The notes beneath the pieces were generated by a model. It was not told the origin of the DNA and ran no database searches. It saw only the letters and a program-made list of their open reading frames with translations. A DNA stretch of 64,000 nucleotides. Source: Branchiostoma floridae (Eukaryota > Chordata > Leptocardii > Amphioxiformes > Branchiostomatidae). The position numbers were made by a program, and so were the translations under genes. The DNA lies in the NCBI RefSeq assembly GCF_000003815.2, contig NC_049995.1:4769213-4833212 (forward strand), given 5' to 3'. This document shows, piece by piece, positions 32,801-40,712 of this stretch. Numbering within the stretch: the stretch's first letter is position 1; every line of letters begins with the position of its first letter.

Positions 32801-35800
32801 CAGATTTACTACTAACTTTTTGATACTTTTTGACACTTTTGTGTCATTATTTCACGTTTGCAACGTAGAGAATTAGCCTACAAACATTTCGTCCTACGCA
32901 CGCTGTAACTTGTTGACCCCCCTAGTTAGGCACTGGTGAGAATTCAAACAAGAATTAATCATCAACGGTTATTGGTCGGGAATCTCCGGTGAGTTCCGGG
33001 TGCGTGAAAGGTCACGGTGAACCACGTGACCAATCTCCGGGTAGGCTCGGGCAGACTCGGGACTACTCGGATTTCGTCAGTGAAGAAACAAAATGGCTGA
33101 AACCCAGCGCGGGCGTGCAGATTCCCAGGTTTTCAAACGCGCTCGCACGGGGAAAATATCGACTCCTGACATGCCTTGAGTAGTGTTCCGTAACATGGTA
33201 GGCTTGATTCAACTAACTATATAAAGAAATGGCCGGAAAATGGATTTTTTGTTTTCAGTTTGAAGCGCAAATAACTGCGTAGTAGACCTTTAATATGGTT
33301 TGATACACTCGCACTGAAATGGACTATTACTCCAGGGCTCTAGCCAGCGTCCGTCTTTCCGTCAATTGACGGAAATTCGCTGCGTCTGACGGAAAGGTTT
33401 TAAAACCAATCCGTCAACCTTGACAGACAAAAATCCTTGTTGGAAGCTATAGGCGGCTGTTTGTTTTGCTATTGTTATTATTGTTGACGAAGTGTGTCGG
33501 CGCCCTTTCGCATACGATAATCTCATTAAAAACCTGTTTTTCAAGGTCTCAGTTCAGTCTTTCTAACTCCTGGAATAGTGTATGAAAAACATACAAACTG
33601 GGACTGGCCATGGACAGTTTAATAAATGGTGTCTTCTATTTGAGCACAGTGGCGCTCGGTGCAACTTGGTGCAACCAATCCGTTCCAACTGTTGCGCTAT
33701 CTTGTTCTATTTTATCGGAAGGAACTTTCAACCCGTATCCTGTCAATAATTTGTCGCTGAAAAGTGGCTTGGTAAAGCTGTTTATATTACAAATACGTTC
33801 AGTTTGGAATATTTTACTACTACTAGCGCCACATTGAATCTTTTGCCGTCGAAACCCAGCACTAGTAAATCGTCCAACTTCACCAGCGGCGAGCTGACTG
33901 ATATATATATTTTTTTTGATGATGGAATATCTTTGGGTATTTTGACCGTCAGATAGACAAAACTATACTGAAAATCCTGTTGGTTTTGAGTCAGGCAACG
34001 AATTGGTATTGTTAAAACGTGCTAATGTAATAACAATTGGAACCAGCGGCAGGTAACGCATATGAATAGCGACGTTGACACAGGGGAGATATCGTAACAT
34101 AAACATTACTACGGCCCGCCTTTTGAATTTTTAACCAATCACGGACAGTTTCCAATGGAGACAACAGTGACTGGCATGTAATTATCATCAATATTCATGT
34201 CCCACAAGTGGGGATTTTTCATGCCCTTTTGGACCATCGTGTTATAAAAGAGATTGGAATGATAGCTTTTATATTTTACATCTTTTGTGTATCTATATTT
34301 CTAGGTTATTCTGTTGCAATGTATGAAAAGTTTCTACACATGATCAAGACATTTGAAAGGATGGTCTCTCATTTAACATTAACAACTGTAATGAAATCTA
34401 AACTTTAACTCAACTTTTACGAGCATTGACTATTATCTATATTATAAGGAATGTGATTTTTTTTCAATAATAAGCAGTTCCTAATCCTTTGCATCTAATA
34501 CAGGTGATGCAGAGTCCTTGGAAACCCCCTCAGAGCCATCCATGCAGCTGTCAACCCTTAGTCCATCCTCACTTCCGTATGACACCTCCAGTAGTGTGGA
34601 ACCTCGGAGTGATACCACCCCCAAGCGGGCCCCATCAGACCTCTCCCTGACCAATGAGAAGCTACCGTATCACCGCCACGAATCGAGCAACAACGACTTG
34701 TCCCAGGACACAAGAAGCCCTGACATGTCCCCAACATCCGAGAAGTTACTGTACCAAAAGGAGGACTCGAGCAGTGGCGGCTACCCAAAAACAGTAACAA
34801 GCACAGAAGGTGGCGACCACACTTCTTTCTCGCTTTCATCCAATCTCGAGGAAAGCACCAACCCAAAGCGAACTGCAGACTCCAGTGATCCACTGTCTCT
34901 CCAATCGCACTCTTCCTTGCCGGACAATTTGAATGTCGCTGATATGATAAGTATAGATAGCGACAACGCATCTAGGCAAACCAACTCAAACCCTAACATA
35001 CTGGACAACGGTACATCCAACATCACAGGTGTCCCCGCAGACAGTAATAACCTGAACAAACCAGTCAACAAACCACAACCGGACAAAAGCTCGGCAATCA
35101 AAAACCTGTCAGAGAGCTCGGAAAGTATGGAAGAGTCCATTGTACTTTTGGGGGCTGGAGGGACAGACCAAGAAGACCCGCCACCCATGAATGAAGATGT
35201 TGACTCTCTGAGGGAAAAAGGAGATGAGGTAAGAGCTTTTCATGCTTTGCTTATGCTTTGAATCAGGCAAAAAGGATGTTTGGTATGTCCCCATGTAGAA
35301 ACTTCAATTTCAAAGGTTAAGTTCTCTGAATCAGAAGATCTTGTAGACTTCAAATCTTTTAGAATATCTTAATTATAAATTCCTACAGTCCAGTATGAAG
35401 TGTATAGTTTTGTTTAACATTATTTATAGTATTTTACATACTGCATTATTTAAGACTGTATACGTACATGTAGACAAAAACATTTTTCTAGATCTAGCTA
35501 TTGATAACTTTTATTACTCTTTAATGTATTTCTACAGGTGGCCATCACTATAGACCTGATGTTGAAGAAGACACCACTGAAGACAGACCACCTTGGCGTT
35601 TCTTTTCTTAGGTTGACAGAACTGTATGTAAACCTGTCATACGCTGGCCACGGCCTCAATGATTGGAAAATGTTTGCTCATAAACTTGGTAAGTTCTGCC
35701 AGCATTTCTTAACACATGCTCTATACCTTGATGCTTGTTTTACTTCCATTATTCTTAGTGACTCTGCAACAGACCTGAATCAGCTTACAGATGTGCCCTA

Positions 35801-36696
35801 TGTGGCAGGGACTGTCATTCTCTTATAGGACTGTTTAGCCACAGTCGACGCTGTAGGGCGGATATCAATTAGGATTTTATCATGCTCAATATTGACCGAA
35901 GGAGGCCATATAGCTTAGTGACATACATAATGAAAGTAAGATTTAGATTATTGTGAAATCTGTTTTTCAATAATGGCATATTGATTCTAATAGCAACATG
36001 ATTCACACTGTTAAAAAGTTGATGTGACTTGGTCTTGAAGAAATTGAGGTATTCATTTCTAAATTTCTTCTCCTTAAAAGTTGCATGACCCATACACAAC
36101 ATGAATAAAATCAAACAAAGACAATGTAATTATAATCATTACCATTCTTTCTGCAGTATTGTACTGGACTGATTTTTCCATCAACTCTTTCAAACCACAT
36201 GGTGCATTGGGCATCGCCCATCTCTGTTTCAGCAGCCCAGGGCCACACAACTTTGTGCAATCACTACAACAAGGGGCTAGTCCACTGCCTGGTAGTAGTG
36301 TGTGCTCGAGTACCTTACTTTTTTCCAACTGATTTCTAAACAGAGAAAGCAGTACATTGTGTATGTACCATTCTTATGTCAATGGTACATGGCATGATAC
36401 GGCCAAGGATCGAACTCACTACCTACCAAATGCAAAGCAAACACTCTACCCACTCAGCACTGATGTATCAACCCTAGTATTCTTTTATCTTTCCAGGTTT
36501 GGACAGTCTGCATATCCAGGTGATTGACGGTTGTAGCTCCAAGCACAACTTAAAGCCAGCAGAGATTGTTGTCTACCACTGGCAGCGCATGGCAGACAGA
36601 GAGGGCAGCATTCCTTGTAGCAAAGAGAAACTAAGAGAGATTCTGGAGGAAATTGAAAGGCATGACTTAATTGCCATATTAGATGGGGAACAATAA
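20787..36696 (+). CDS. Ig-superfamily transmembrane receptor with cytoplasmic Death domain (12 exons)
   Basis: Exons: 20787-20835, 22619-22963, 23444-23734, 24047-24346, 25109-25180, 26455-26541, 27242-27318, 27655-27679, 28363-28476, 34504-35228, 35538-35688, 36497-36696. All introns are GT-AG, phases agree throughout, and the total is 2,436 nt (811 residues plus stop). Order: hydrophobic signal segment (~20-35), three Ig-like domains (~37-325), membrane helix (~349-371) with a basic RQKRR stop, a long Ser/Thr/Asn-rich tail, and a C-terminal Death domain (~722-808) with NDWKMFAHKLGL, HWQRMADREG and EEIERHDLIAIL. Death domains bind each other to assemble adaptor and caspase or NF-kB complexes, so this is probably a surface receptor with Death-domain output. 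A start at the second methionine (22624) would also give a clean signal peptide. A Death-less paralogue follows at 40649-45235. Ligand and adaptor are unknown. Confidence 0.82.
21075..21281. mobile_element. MITE with CTGTAAATGC termini, second copy
   Basis: Same family as 5926-6133: ends CTGTAAATGCAG and ATGTATTTACAG, TA on both sides, and CCGCGAAATTAAA repeats inside. It lies in intron 1 of the Ig-Death gene. Confidence 0.75.
21282..22082. other. Intron 1 sequence without named features
   Basis: AT-rich intronic sequence; no extra exon or repeat is supported. Confidence 0.45.
22083..22205 (-). mobile_element. LINE 3' tail fragment
   Basis: Read on the minus strand, a GC-rich 3' UTR-like block (GGCAGCCCTGGCTGTGTGTT) runs into AATAAATAAATAAATAAAT at 22083-22102. 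A 5'-truncated piece ending in a tetranucleotide tail is typical of CR1/L2-like insertions. The family is not proven. Confidence 0.5.
22409..22595. mobile_element. MITE just upstream of exon 2
   Basis: TAACGCTAGTTTACCTTTAT pairs with ATAAAGGTGAACTAGCGTTA, and the inner GGTAACCTATAT/ATATAGGTTACACC also pair. The element ends 23 bp before the exon 2 acceptor (AG at 22617-22618), so the branch point probably lies within it. Confidence 0.75.
22619..22963 (+). CDS. Ig-Death gene exon 2: signal segment and Ig1
   Basis: Acceptor AACAG, donor GTGAGT, phase 1 to 1. It encodes MVWSCLLVLLATTTVLG (signal) and the first Ig-like domain, which has extra cysteines (CPQECDNRC) and TCGGSYQYVSS...RWKC. The paralogue has the same pattern. 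Confidence 0.85.
23444..23734 (+). CDS. Ig-Death gene exon 3: Ig2
   Basis: One Ig-like domain per exon, phase 1 to 1. Key residues: NPTPAVFENDRVAITCQTDD near the start and GTTFTCTLEYEG near the end supply the disulphide pair. Donor GTAAGT. Confidence 0.85.
23900..24000. repeat. (TA)n and (TG)n microsatellites in intron 3
   Basis: A pure TA stretch near 23907-23926 and interrupted TG/TATG tracts near 23936-24000, 46 bp before exon 4. Confidence 0.8.
24047..24346 (+). CDS. Ig-Death gene exon 4: Ig3
   Basis: C2/I-type Ig domain: EEGDNVILECVF, SVTWWKNGRKL (the core Trp) and DKGEYMCD (the DxGxYxC motif). Phase 1 to 1, donor GTAAGA. Confidence 0.9.
24440..24730 (+). mobile_element. SINE copy in intron 4
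   Basis: Plus-strand order: TTGTGCCCTTGGGAAAGGCA, TTTCCTCACTTCACTCAAGT, then the core at ~24690 (GGATGTTAAATGGAGGTG). Same family as 6355-6595 but diverged, with an insertion between the blocks. Confidence 0.6.
25109..25180 (+). CDS. Ig-Death gene exon 5: juxtamembrane spacer
   Basis: A 72 nt exon, phase 1 to 1, coding a Pro/Ser/Thr stalk (GPPIVPSALPFTSG...). The donor is the weak GTTTGC. Skipping would keep the frame. A 99.6% copy at 32533-32604 has the donor changed to AT. Confidence 0.7.
25319..25865. mobile_element. MITE with TTAA target
   Basis: AGGTCTACTACGCAG and CTGCGTAGTAGACCT are perfect inverted ends, each flanked by TTAA (25315-25318, 25866-25869), as in piggyBac or Kolobok elements. 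The second duplicate is at 32743-33289. The interior frame is not a recognisable protein. Confidence 0.8.
25909..26223. mobile_element. hAT-type MITE with 8 bp target duplication
   Basis: Ends CAGGGCTCTAGCCAGC and GCTGGCTAGAGCCCTG; TATTACTC is duplicated at 25901-25908 and 26224-26231. A truncated copy (its first 249 bp) ends the duplicated segment at 33333-33581. Confidence 0.9.
26238..26400 (-). mobile_element. SINE fragment in intron 5
   Basis: Minus-strand copy of the core (GAGGAGAGCCACACCTCGAG, GTTAGAGGTCCAGTGTTTG) with the GTGCCCTTGGG block and a degenerate B box (GGTTCAAATCC) near 26365. Confidence 0.65.
26455..26541 (+). CDS. Ig-Death gene exon 6: transmembrane helix
   Basis: It encodes GVAGVLLLVVIAIASVIC followed by IRQKRR, a single-pass helix with a basic cytoplasmic flank. 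Phase 1 to 1, acceptor TTCTAG, donor GTAGGT. Confidence 0.85.
26599..27133. mobile_element. PIF/Harbinger-type MITE in intron 6 (TAA target)
   Basis: GGCCACAGCAAGTAAATTTT pairs imperfectly with AGAATTAACTTGCTGTGGCC over ~33 bases, including a GATGACAT/ATGTCATC block. TAA lies on both sides (26596-26598, 27134-27136). Confidence 0.75.
27242..27318 (+). CDS. Ig-Death gene exon 7: cytoplasmic
   Basis: Phase 1 in, phase 0 out, with strong acceptor TATTTCAG and donor GTAAGT. It encodes a short polar stretch containing SNVRYQPNGG, a possible tyrosine motif. Confidence 0.75.
27655..27679 (+). CDS. Ig-Death gene exon 8: 25 nt micro-exon
   Basis: CTGCAG acceptor and GTAACT donor frame only 25 nt (RPLLGNSI plus one base). 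Its phase change (0 to 1) is exactly what joins exon 7 to exon 9. Confidence 0.6.
27818..28171. mobile_element. hAT-type MITE with 8 bp target duplication, inside a SINE
   Basis: Ends CAGGCTTTTAGC and GCTAAAAGCCTG; CAAAGGGC is duplicated at 27810-27817 and 28172-28179. The flanks (27765-27809 and 28180-28275) look like one interrupted tRNA-like SINE, whose right part has AGTGGTTGGCGG and the B box GGTTCGAATCT. Confidence 0.85.
28180..28275 (+). repeat. tRNA-like SINE head
   Basis: TGGTGTAGTGGTTGGCGGC (A box) and GGGTTCGAATCTC (B box) lie at normal spacing; CTTCTGG and CCAGGAG could form an acceptor-like stem. The T stem is poor, so it is read as a retroposon head in intron 8, not a tRNA gene. 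Confidence 0.55.
28363..28476 (+). CDS. Ig-Death gene exon 9: cytoplasmic
   Basis: 114 nt, phase 1 to 1, donor GTAAGT. Polar sequence with SSNSSHSNGAKG and AKIYQSQA. Upstream, the intron holds a SINE interrupted by a hAT MITE. Confidence 0.75.
28477..29277. other. Intron 9, left part; nothing named
   Basis: Intronic sequence with no supported exon between exon 9 and the foldback element. Confidence 0.45.
29278..31628. mobile_element. 2.35 kb foldback element with 8 bp target duplication
   Basis: Outer arms of ~160 bp are inverted repeats starting GGTTACGGTCGCATTTGTCT and ending in CCGTAACC. TAAATCAA is duplicated at 29270-29277 and 31629-31636. Inside each arm is a tandem array of a 69-78 bp unit (GCCCCACGACGTATGTCTAT...): about 12 copies on the left (29425-30250) and about 7, inverted, on the right (30985-31490). 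The centre (30255-30895) is itself an inverted pair built of ~43 bp units (CAGATGTTAGATTAAAAACC, CTGACTTGGTGTAAGGACCA). Long peptide repeats read through the arrays (GASFFPAIRQLYVVSLRI) are by-products, not genes. It lies in intron 9 of the Ig-Death gene and has no transposase of its own. Confidence 0.9.
32364..33581 (+). repeat. 1,218 bp duplicated segment, copy 2 (dead exon 5)
   Basis: Copy of 24940-26157. The block is bounded by a 17 bp direct repeat, GAAAAACATACAAACTG (32335-32351 and 33584-33600), which is not part of copy 1. This copy therefore looks like the inserted, derived one. Confidence 0.9.
32533..32604 (+). pseudogene. Duplicated exon 5 with broken donor
   Basis: Same 72 nt as exon 5 (25109-25180), but the first intron base pair is AT (CAGATTTGC), not GT (CAGGTTTGC). 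The copy cannot be spliced in normally and would be out of order relative to the membrane exon. Confidence 0.85.
33601..34503. other. Intron 9, right part; nothing named
   Basis: AT-rich intronic sequence ending in a pyrimidine-poor but usable acceptor (CTAATACAG) for exon 10. No other exon is supported. Confidence 0.45.
34504..35228 (+). CDS. Ig-Death gene exon 10: long disordered tail
   Basis: 725 nt coding ~241 residues rich in Ser, Thr, Pro and Asn. A short motif recurs three times: SSLPYDTSSS, EKLPYHRHESS and EKLLYQKEDSSS. Farther on is SLPDNLNVADMIS, nearly the same as the last residues of the paralogue (LPANLTISDMIS). Phase 1 in, 0 out; donor GTAAGA. Confidence 0.85.
35538..35688 (+). 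CDS. Ig-Death gene exon 11: Death domain, first half
   Basis: Phase 0 to 1. It encodes the start of the Death fold, ending LNDWKMFAHKL; the Trp and following hydrophobics are helix 2 core residues of the family. Confidence 0.85.
36170..36478 (-). mobile_element. tRNA-derived SINE in intron 11
   Basis: Read on the minus strand, the head starts near 36478 with GTGCTGAGTGGGTAGAGTGT (A box) and GAGTTCGATCCTTG (B box), as in a tRNA. The body runs to ~36170. The core differs from the 6355-6595 family, so this is another SINE family. Confidence 0.65.
36497..36696 (+). CDS. Ig-Death gene exon 12: Death domain, second half, and stop
   Basis: It encodes the rest of the Death domain: VVYHWQRMADREG, then LREILEEIERHDLIAILDG, ending at TAA 36694-36696. 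The ERxDL helix is typical of Death domains. Confidence 0.88.
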
Positions 36697-39600
36697 GAAA
36701 CATTTTATCATTGTATTTGTAAATATTACGATTGTAATGATGATATGCAAATTTATGAATGCCACTTGCATGTAAATTGCTGTTTGGGGGAAAATGTCTT
36801 ATTGTGTGGAAAAAGTTTTCATTTTCACTGGTTGGAGATGAACTGGATTGCGTTAGTGAAAGCAGTCCGTAATTTTGGTCGCATATAAGCACAGTGACTA
36901 CTAGTATATTAAGTGAGGAATAACATTTTTCTTGCAATTTTACTGTACAGACAATATAATAGCTTTTATTACTTATAATCAAAAAGTATGCTTCTGTAAG
37001 AAAAGTTCTGCTACTTGGAAAATTGAAATGGTGAATGAAGGTAGAGTTTGTATTTGCTATTCTATTTTTATATTCTGAAACAAATAATATGTGGATTGAC
37101 AATAGTTATAGGAATGCTATGCAAGAATTTTGTTGTGTTTGGATAAAGTTTTTTTCCCATGATTGCTTTGCATATTTTTCTTTGATGGAAAAAGTTTGTT
37201 ACAATGTAGCTGAATAGTATTGTCTATTTGGATGTGTTAAGTTCCTGCAAAATGTATGTTTTCTGCAATTATTGTACAATATATTTGTATCTTAGAAAAC
37301 TACATGTGATATCAGCATAAATATGATTTTGACTGTATCATTGCTGATATTCTAGATAACAACTATATGTGAAGTTTGTTGTATTAAAAGTTATCATACA
37401 ATATGAGATTATAGGACAAAATATGCAGCATCAGCAAAATGTACTTACGTCAAGGGCACATACAGAAAAGCTGATTTGGTGTCAAATAATTAGATTAACA
37501 TTATTATGACACAATTGATACTAGAGTGTTAAGCAAGTCTTAAACAGTCTTCCAAATTGAATTTTTGATGGACAACTGAAATGTGTGAAAACTTTGTTCT
37601 ATTTTCATGATAACTTTTTCAATGGTAACAAAAGTGATCAGGATAGGTTGTTTAGGAATCGGTGCTTTTATATTTGCTACTACATGTACACATGTACATG
37701 TTTTTAACGTTACATCTACAATGTAGGTCTAGCGTTGATTCCTAATAACATGACATTTACTAACAATGATATTGGTGAAACATACTTATAAACTGTTGCA
37801 AACAAAGCTAAGAAACAAACTTATAGTGAACTAAAAAGTAACAATCTTTTTTTTTAATGTACATGTACTTCAAGACAGTACACTTATGCTGTGCTTTGAC
37901 CTGTTCTAGTCTAAGAGTAATTACATAACTTTGTAAGATGCATGTAATCATTTCTTTGTGTACAAATGCTACTACAAAAATATTGTGTATTCAACTGAAT
38001 TTTTTATTTTACTATTACAAAAATGGTCAAATTTTTCTGCATGTTTACATCAAAATTGTTTGCAATTTCCAAATTGTTTTGTATAATCTAGGCTTGGTGT
38101 GTACTTGAATGAAACAATATTTCAAGTTTGCCAGTAACATATGATATGATATGTTGTCAAACAACAGATATCAAATAGTAGCCAATGTTAGTATTGAGTC
38201 TAAAATTAAACAGTATTACGATTGCTTCCATTATTAAAAGTAGCTCTCACCTATTGATACCCTTTACTCAGTGATACATTGATATTAATGAATGGATGAA
38301 CTTTATTGCAGACAATTGTACATGGTACAATGTATGGCAACAACTATTACACAAGGTGCAAAATAGAGGTCTAGAGTAAAAACTTCCTAATTACTATGAT
38401 AACAATTATTGCAAGCCTGGGGCTATTCAGTGAAACAACCAGAGGGGCGAGTAGAACAGAAAGAAACAACATGCCCCCACCCGGGATCAAATCCCGGGGC
38501 GGCAGATCACAGATCATGACTGTTATCGCTGTCGCCACAAAAGCCTGGCGCTATGTAACCTTCACCAAAGGCCTGTGTGGGGACCTCCATATATACATTT
38601 AAATGCCAAGCAAGTACACCCTCACAGGGTTGTCAACGCTAATATAAATGTAACTTTGTGTAGCAGCTTGAATTTCTTGCGTCTTTTGTGTTAAAATGCT
38701 TGAAATGTAGCCTTGCAAAGATACTCAGTTTTTAAGCCAGTGTATTTTCTTTTTTTGAAGCCAGTGTATTTTCTTTTACATTAAAGATGGTGTGAAAAAA
38801 TGGTGTTACTGTTTGTTTGATATCAGTAGAATTAATCAAAGGGAGATGCATGGTAAAGCAACTTTGTGAAGCAATTTTTACATATTTCACTCTTTTCTCA
38901 TAAAAAGAAAAGGCTGTGGGTTATCCATGTCCATCTTTGAAATAGAATTTTCAAATCTTACCACAAATTTACGATACAGAAATAAATATCAAGCTGATGT
39001 TAATTAGAAAGGGATAAATTTTGTTTTGTTTGGGGGAGGAGATTATTATTGATAATGACTCATTGATAATGAATATACGTCTACGAATAATTGTTTTGTC
39101 GCTGCCCGTATCTCTCATATACTTGAGATTCCTTTTGTGAAATGTTTTTGTGATTGAGATATAACCATCAATATTGCAGGACTACACAATGAATCAAAGT
39201 ATATGCTCAACTATTATATCATATTGGAAAAATTCAACAAAAACAACACAAGTACACTAAAATTTGGAGAGATTTTATTACAGCATTCAGAGTACCTTTG
39301 CTTGTTCCTTTTTTTTTTTTTTTAATGCTATCTACATCCTAAACATCATGTCAACGTGTTTCTGCTATTTAGTGCCAGGTTTGTCTTTTAATATGATAAA
39401 GCCGCGCGCAATAACAATATCAGACGTCACTTCGTCTTGACCAGCAGGCCTTGGGGAAAGCCCATCCCTGAATGTTATTGGAACGTTGACGTCATCTAAC
39501 CAATGGACTGTTCCATTCTGCTATCCCACGGGGGGGGGGGGGGACATGCAAGCCCAATCGAAACATAATGACGTCAAATGTTTATACGACCGAAGTCCTT

Positions 39601-40242
39601 GATGTAATTGTGTTTTTACTGTTCTTCTTTGTTTTATCATTCTAACGGTGCTGAGTAATTGTTTTGAGCCCCCTTTTCAAAAGTGGAATAGTCTTCTGAG
39701 TAACAGGTTTCGGTAGGTTGTTCTCTTGTACTCTACTTCCGCCTTTAGGTTCGTGTATAAGTAAATGTGTGTGGTACGAGTGTATAACTGTAGTCTTACA
39801 GCAGCCCAACTTAAGGTAAGATGACACTTTCCAACCTTTTTATTCTCGATGCTTATTCTAAGTGCGTTCTTTAGGCACTAGAAGGGCCAGAAACTTTATT
39901 TGCACGCAACAGGCTAGTCTGCCTGTAACAAGTTTAAGGGTATTTCACGCAATGACCGTCATTCATTCATTGTAAAAGGTTACTGTTTCAAATACGTTTC
40001 TAATCGTTGAAAACAATAGTCTCAACGTTTGATTGTATGCTTCCCTTTATATGTGTAGCGATCTGTTTGAAAACTATGGATATGGTTGAGTAGGGTACAT
40101 GGTTTGCTTATATGTAGTGTAACGTTATATCATATACAACAACGTCGGCGTAGACTGAAACTCAGAACGGAAGTACTGATAGTGATAGTCCACCCTGCCC
40201 TAATCACACAAACTCAAGAATATCAGTTTGTTCTAGTAATAA
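36697..40242. other. 3' region of the Ig-Death gene and intergenic DNA
   Basis: Very AT-rich after the stop at 36696. Candidate poly(A) signals are ATTAAA near 37383 and 38781, and AATAAA near 38981; which is used cannot be told. 38400-38560 has a degenerate minus-strand tRNA-like block (CCCACCCGGGATCAAATCCC). 38285-38340 resembles a retroposon tail. A G run lies at about 39528-39543. No other gene is supported. Confidence 0.5.
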
Positions 40243-40500
40243 GGCCCCCTTTCCACTAGACGGCGATCGCGCTGCGCTCTCACTGCGACCTAAATATAAA
40301 ATAGGATAAGTGTATCCTTCGCTTTCACACTATATAGATATATCGTACAAAATGCAAAAGTGTTACCGAGCAGACGACAAAACACACAAAGTGTTAAGTG
40401 ATTCGTTTCTTTTCTATACAATTCGTTGAGCGATATGTCAAATTTCAGGTCGCAGAGAGAGCGCGGTGAGAGCACTGTCCTTGTGGAAATGGGGTATAAG
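40243..40500. mobile_element. MITE with 7 bp target duplication
   Basis: The left arm, GGCCCCCTTTCCACTAGACG, continuing to GCGCTCTCACTGCGACCT, pairs with the right arm, AGGTCGCAGAGAGAGCGC, continuing to GTGGAAATGGGGTATAAG. GTAATAA repeats at 40236-40242 and 40501-40507. It is just upstream of the first exon of the second Ig receptor. Confidence 0.75.
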
Positions 40501-40648
40501 GTAATAACTTGCAAAATTATGTCCGAAATTGTGTCAAAACAATCAAAGTCCAAGATAGTAACGTAATCGTAATCACTGTTGCTTGTTGCCTTTCAGTAGA
40601 AAATGAAAATGAATTCTGTTAACTCCTCCTGACAGCGAAATGTTATAA

Positions 40649-40712
40649 ATGGCTATAAAAACGAAACCTGATTCGTCCTGGAATTGCCAAAGGGGGTGTG
40701 TGAGTCATCAAG
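40649..40712 (+). CDS. Ig paralogue exon 1 (start)
   Basis: ATG, 21 codons (MAIKTKPDSSWNCQRG...) and one base before GTAGGT, giving the phase 1 that exon 2 needs. The short polar N-terminus before the signal helix mirrors exon 1 of the Ig-Death gene. Two short upstream ORFs precede it. No alternative phase-1 start was found nearer. Confidence 0.5.
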
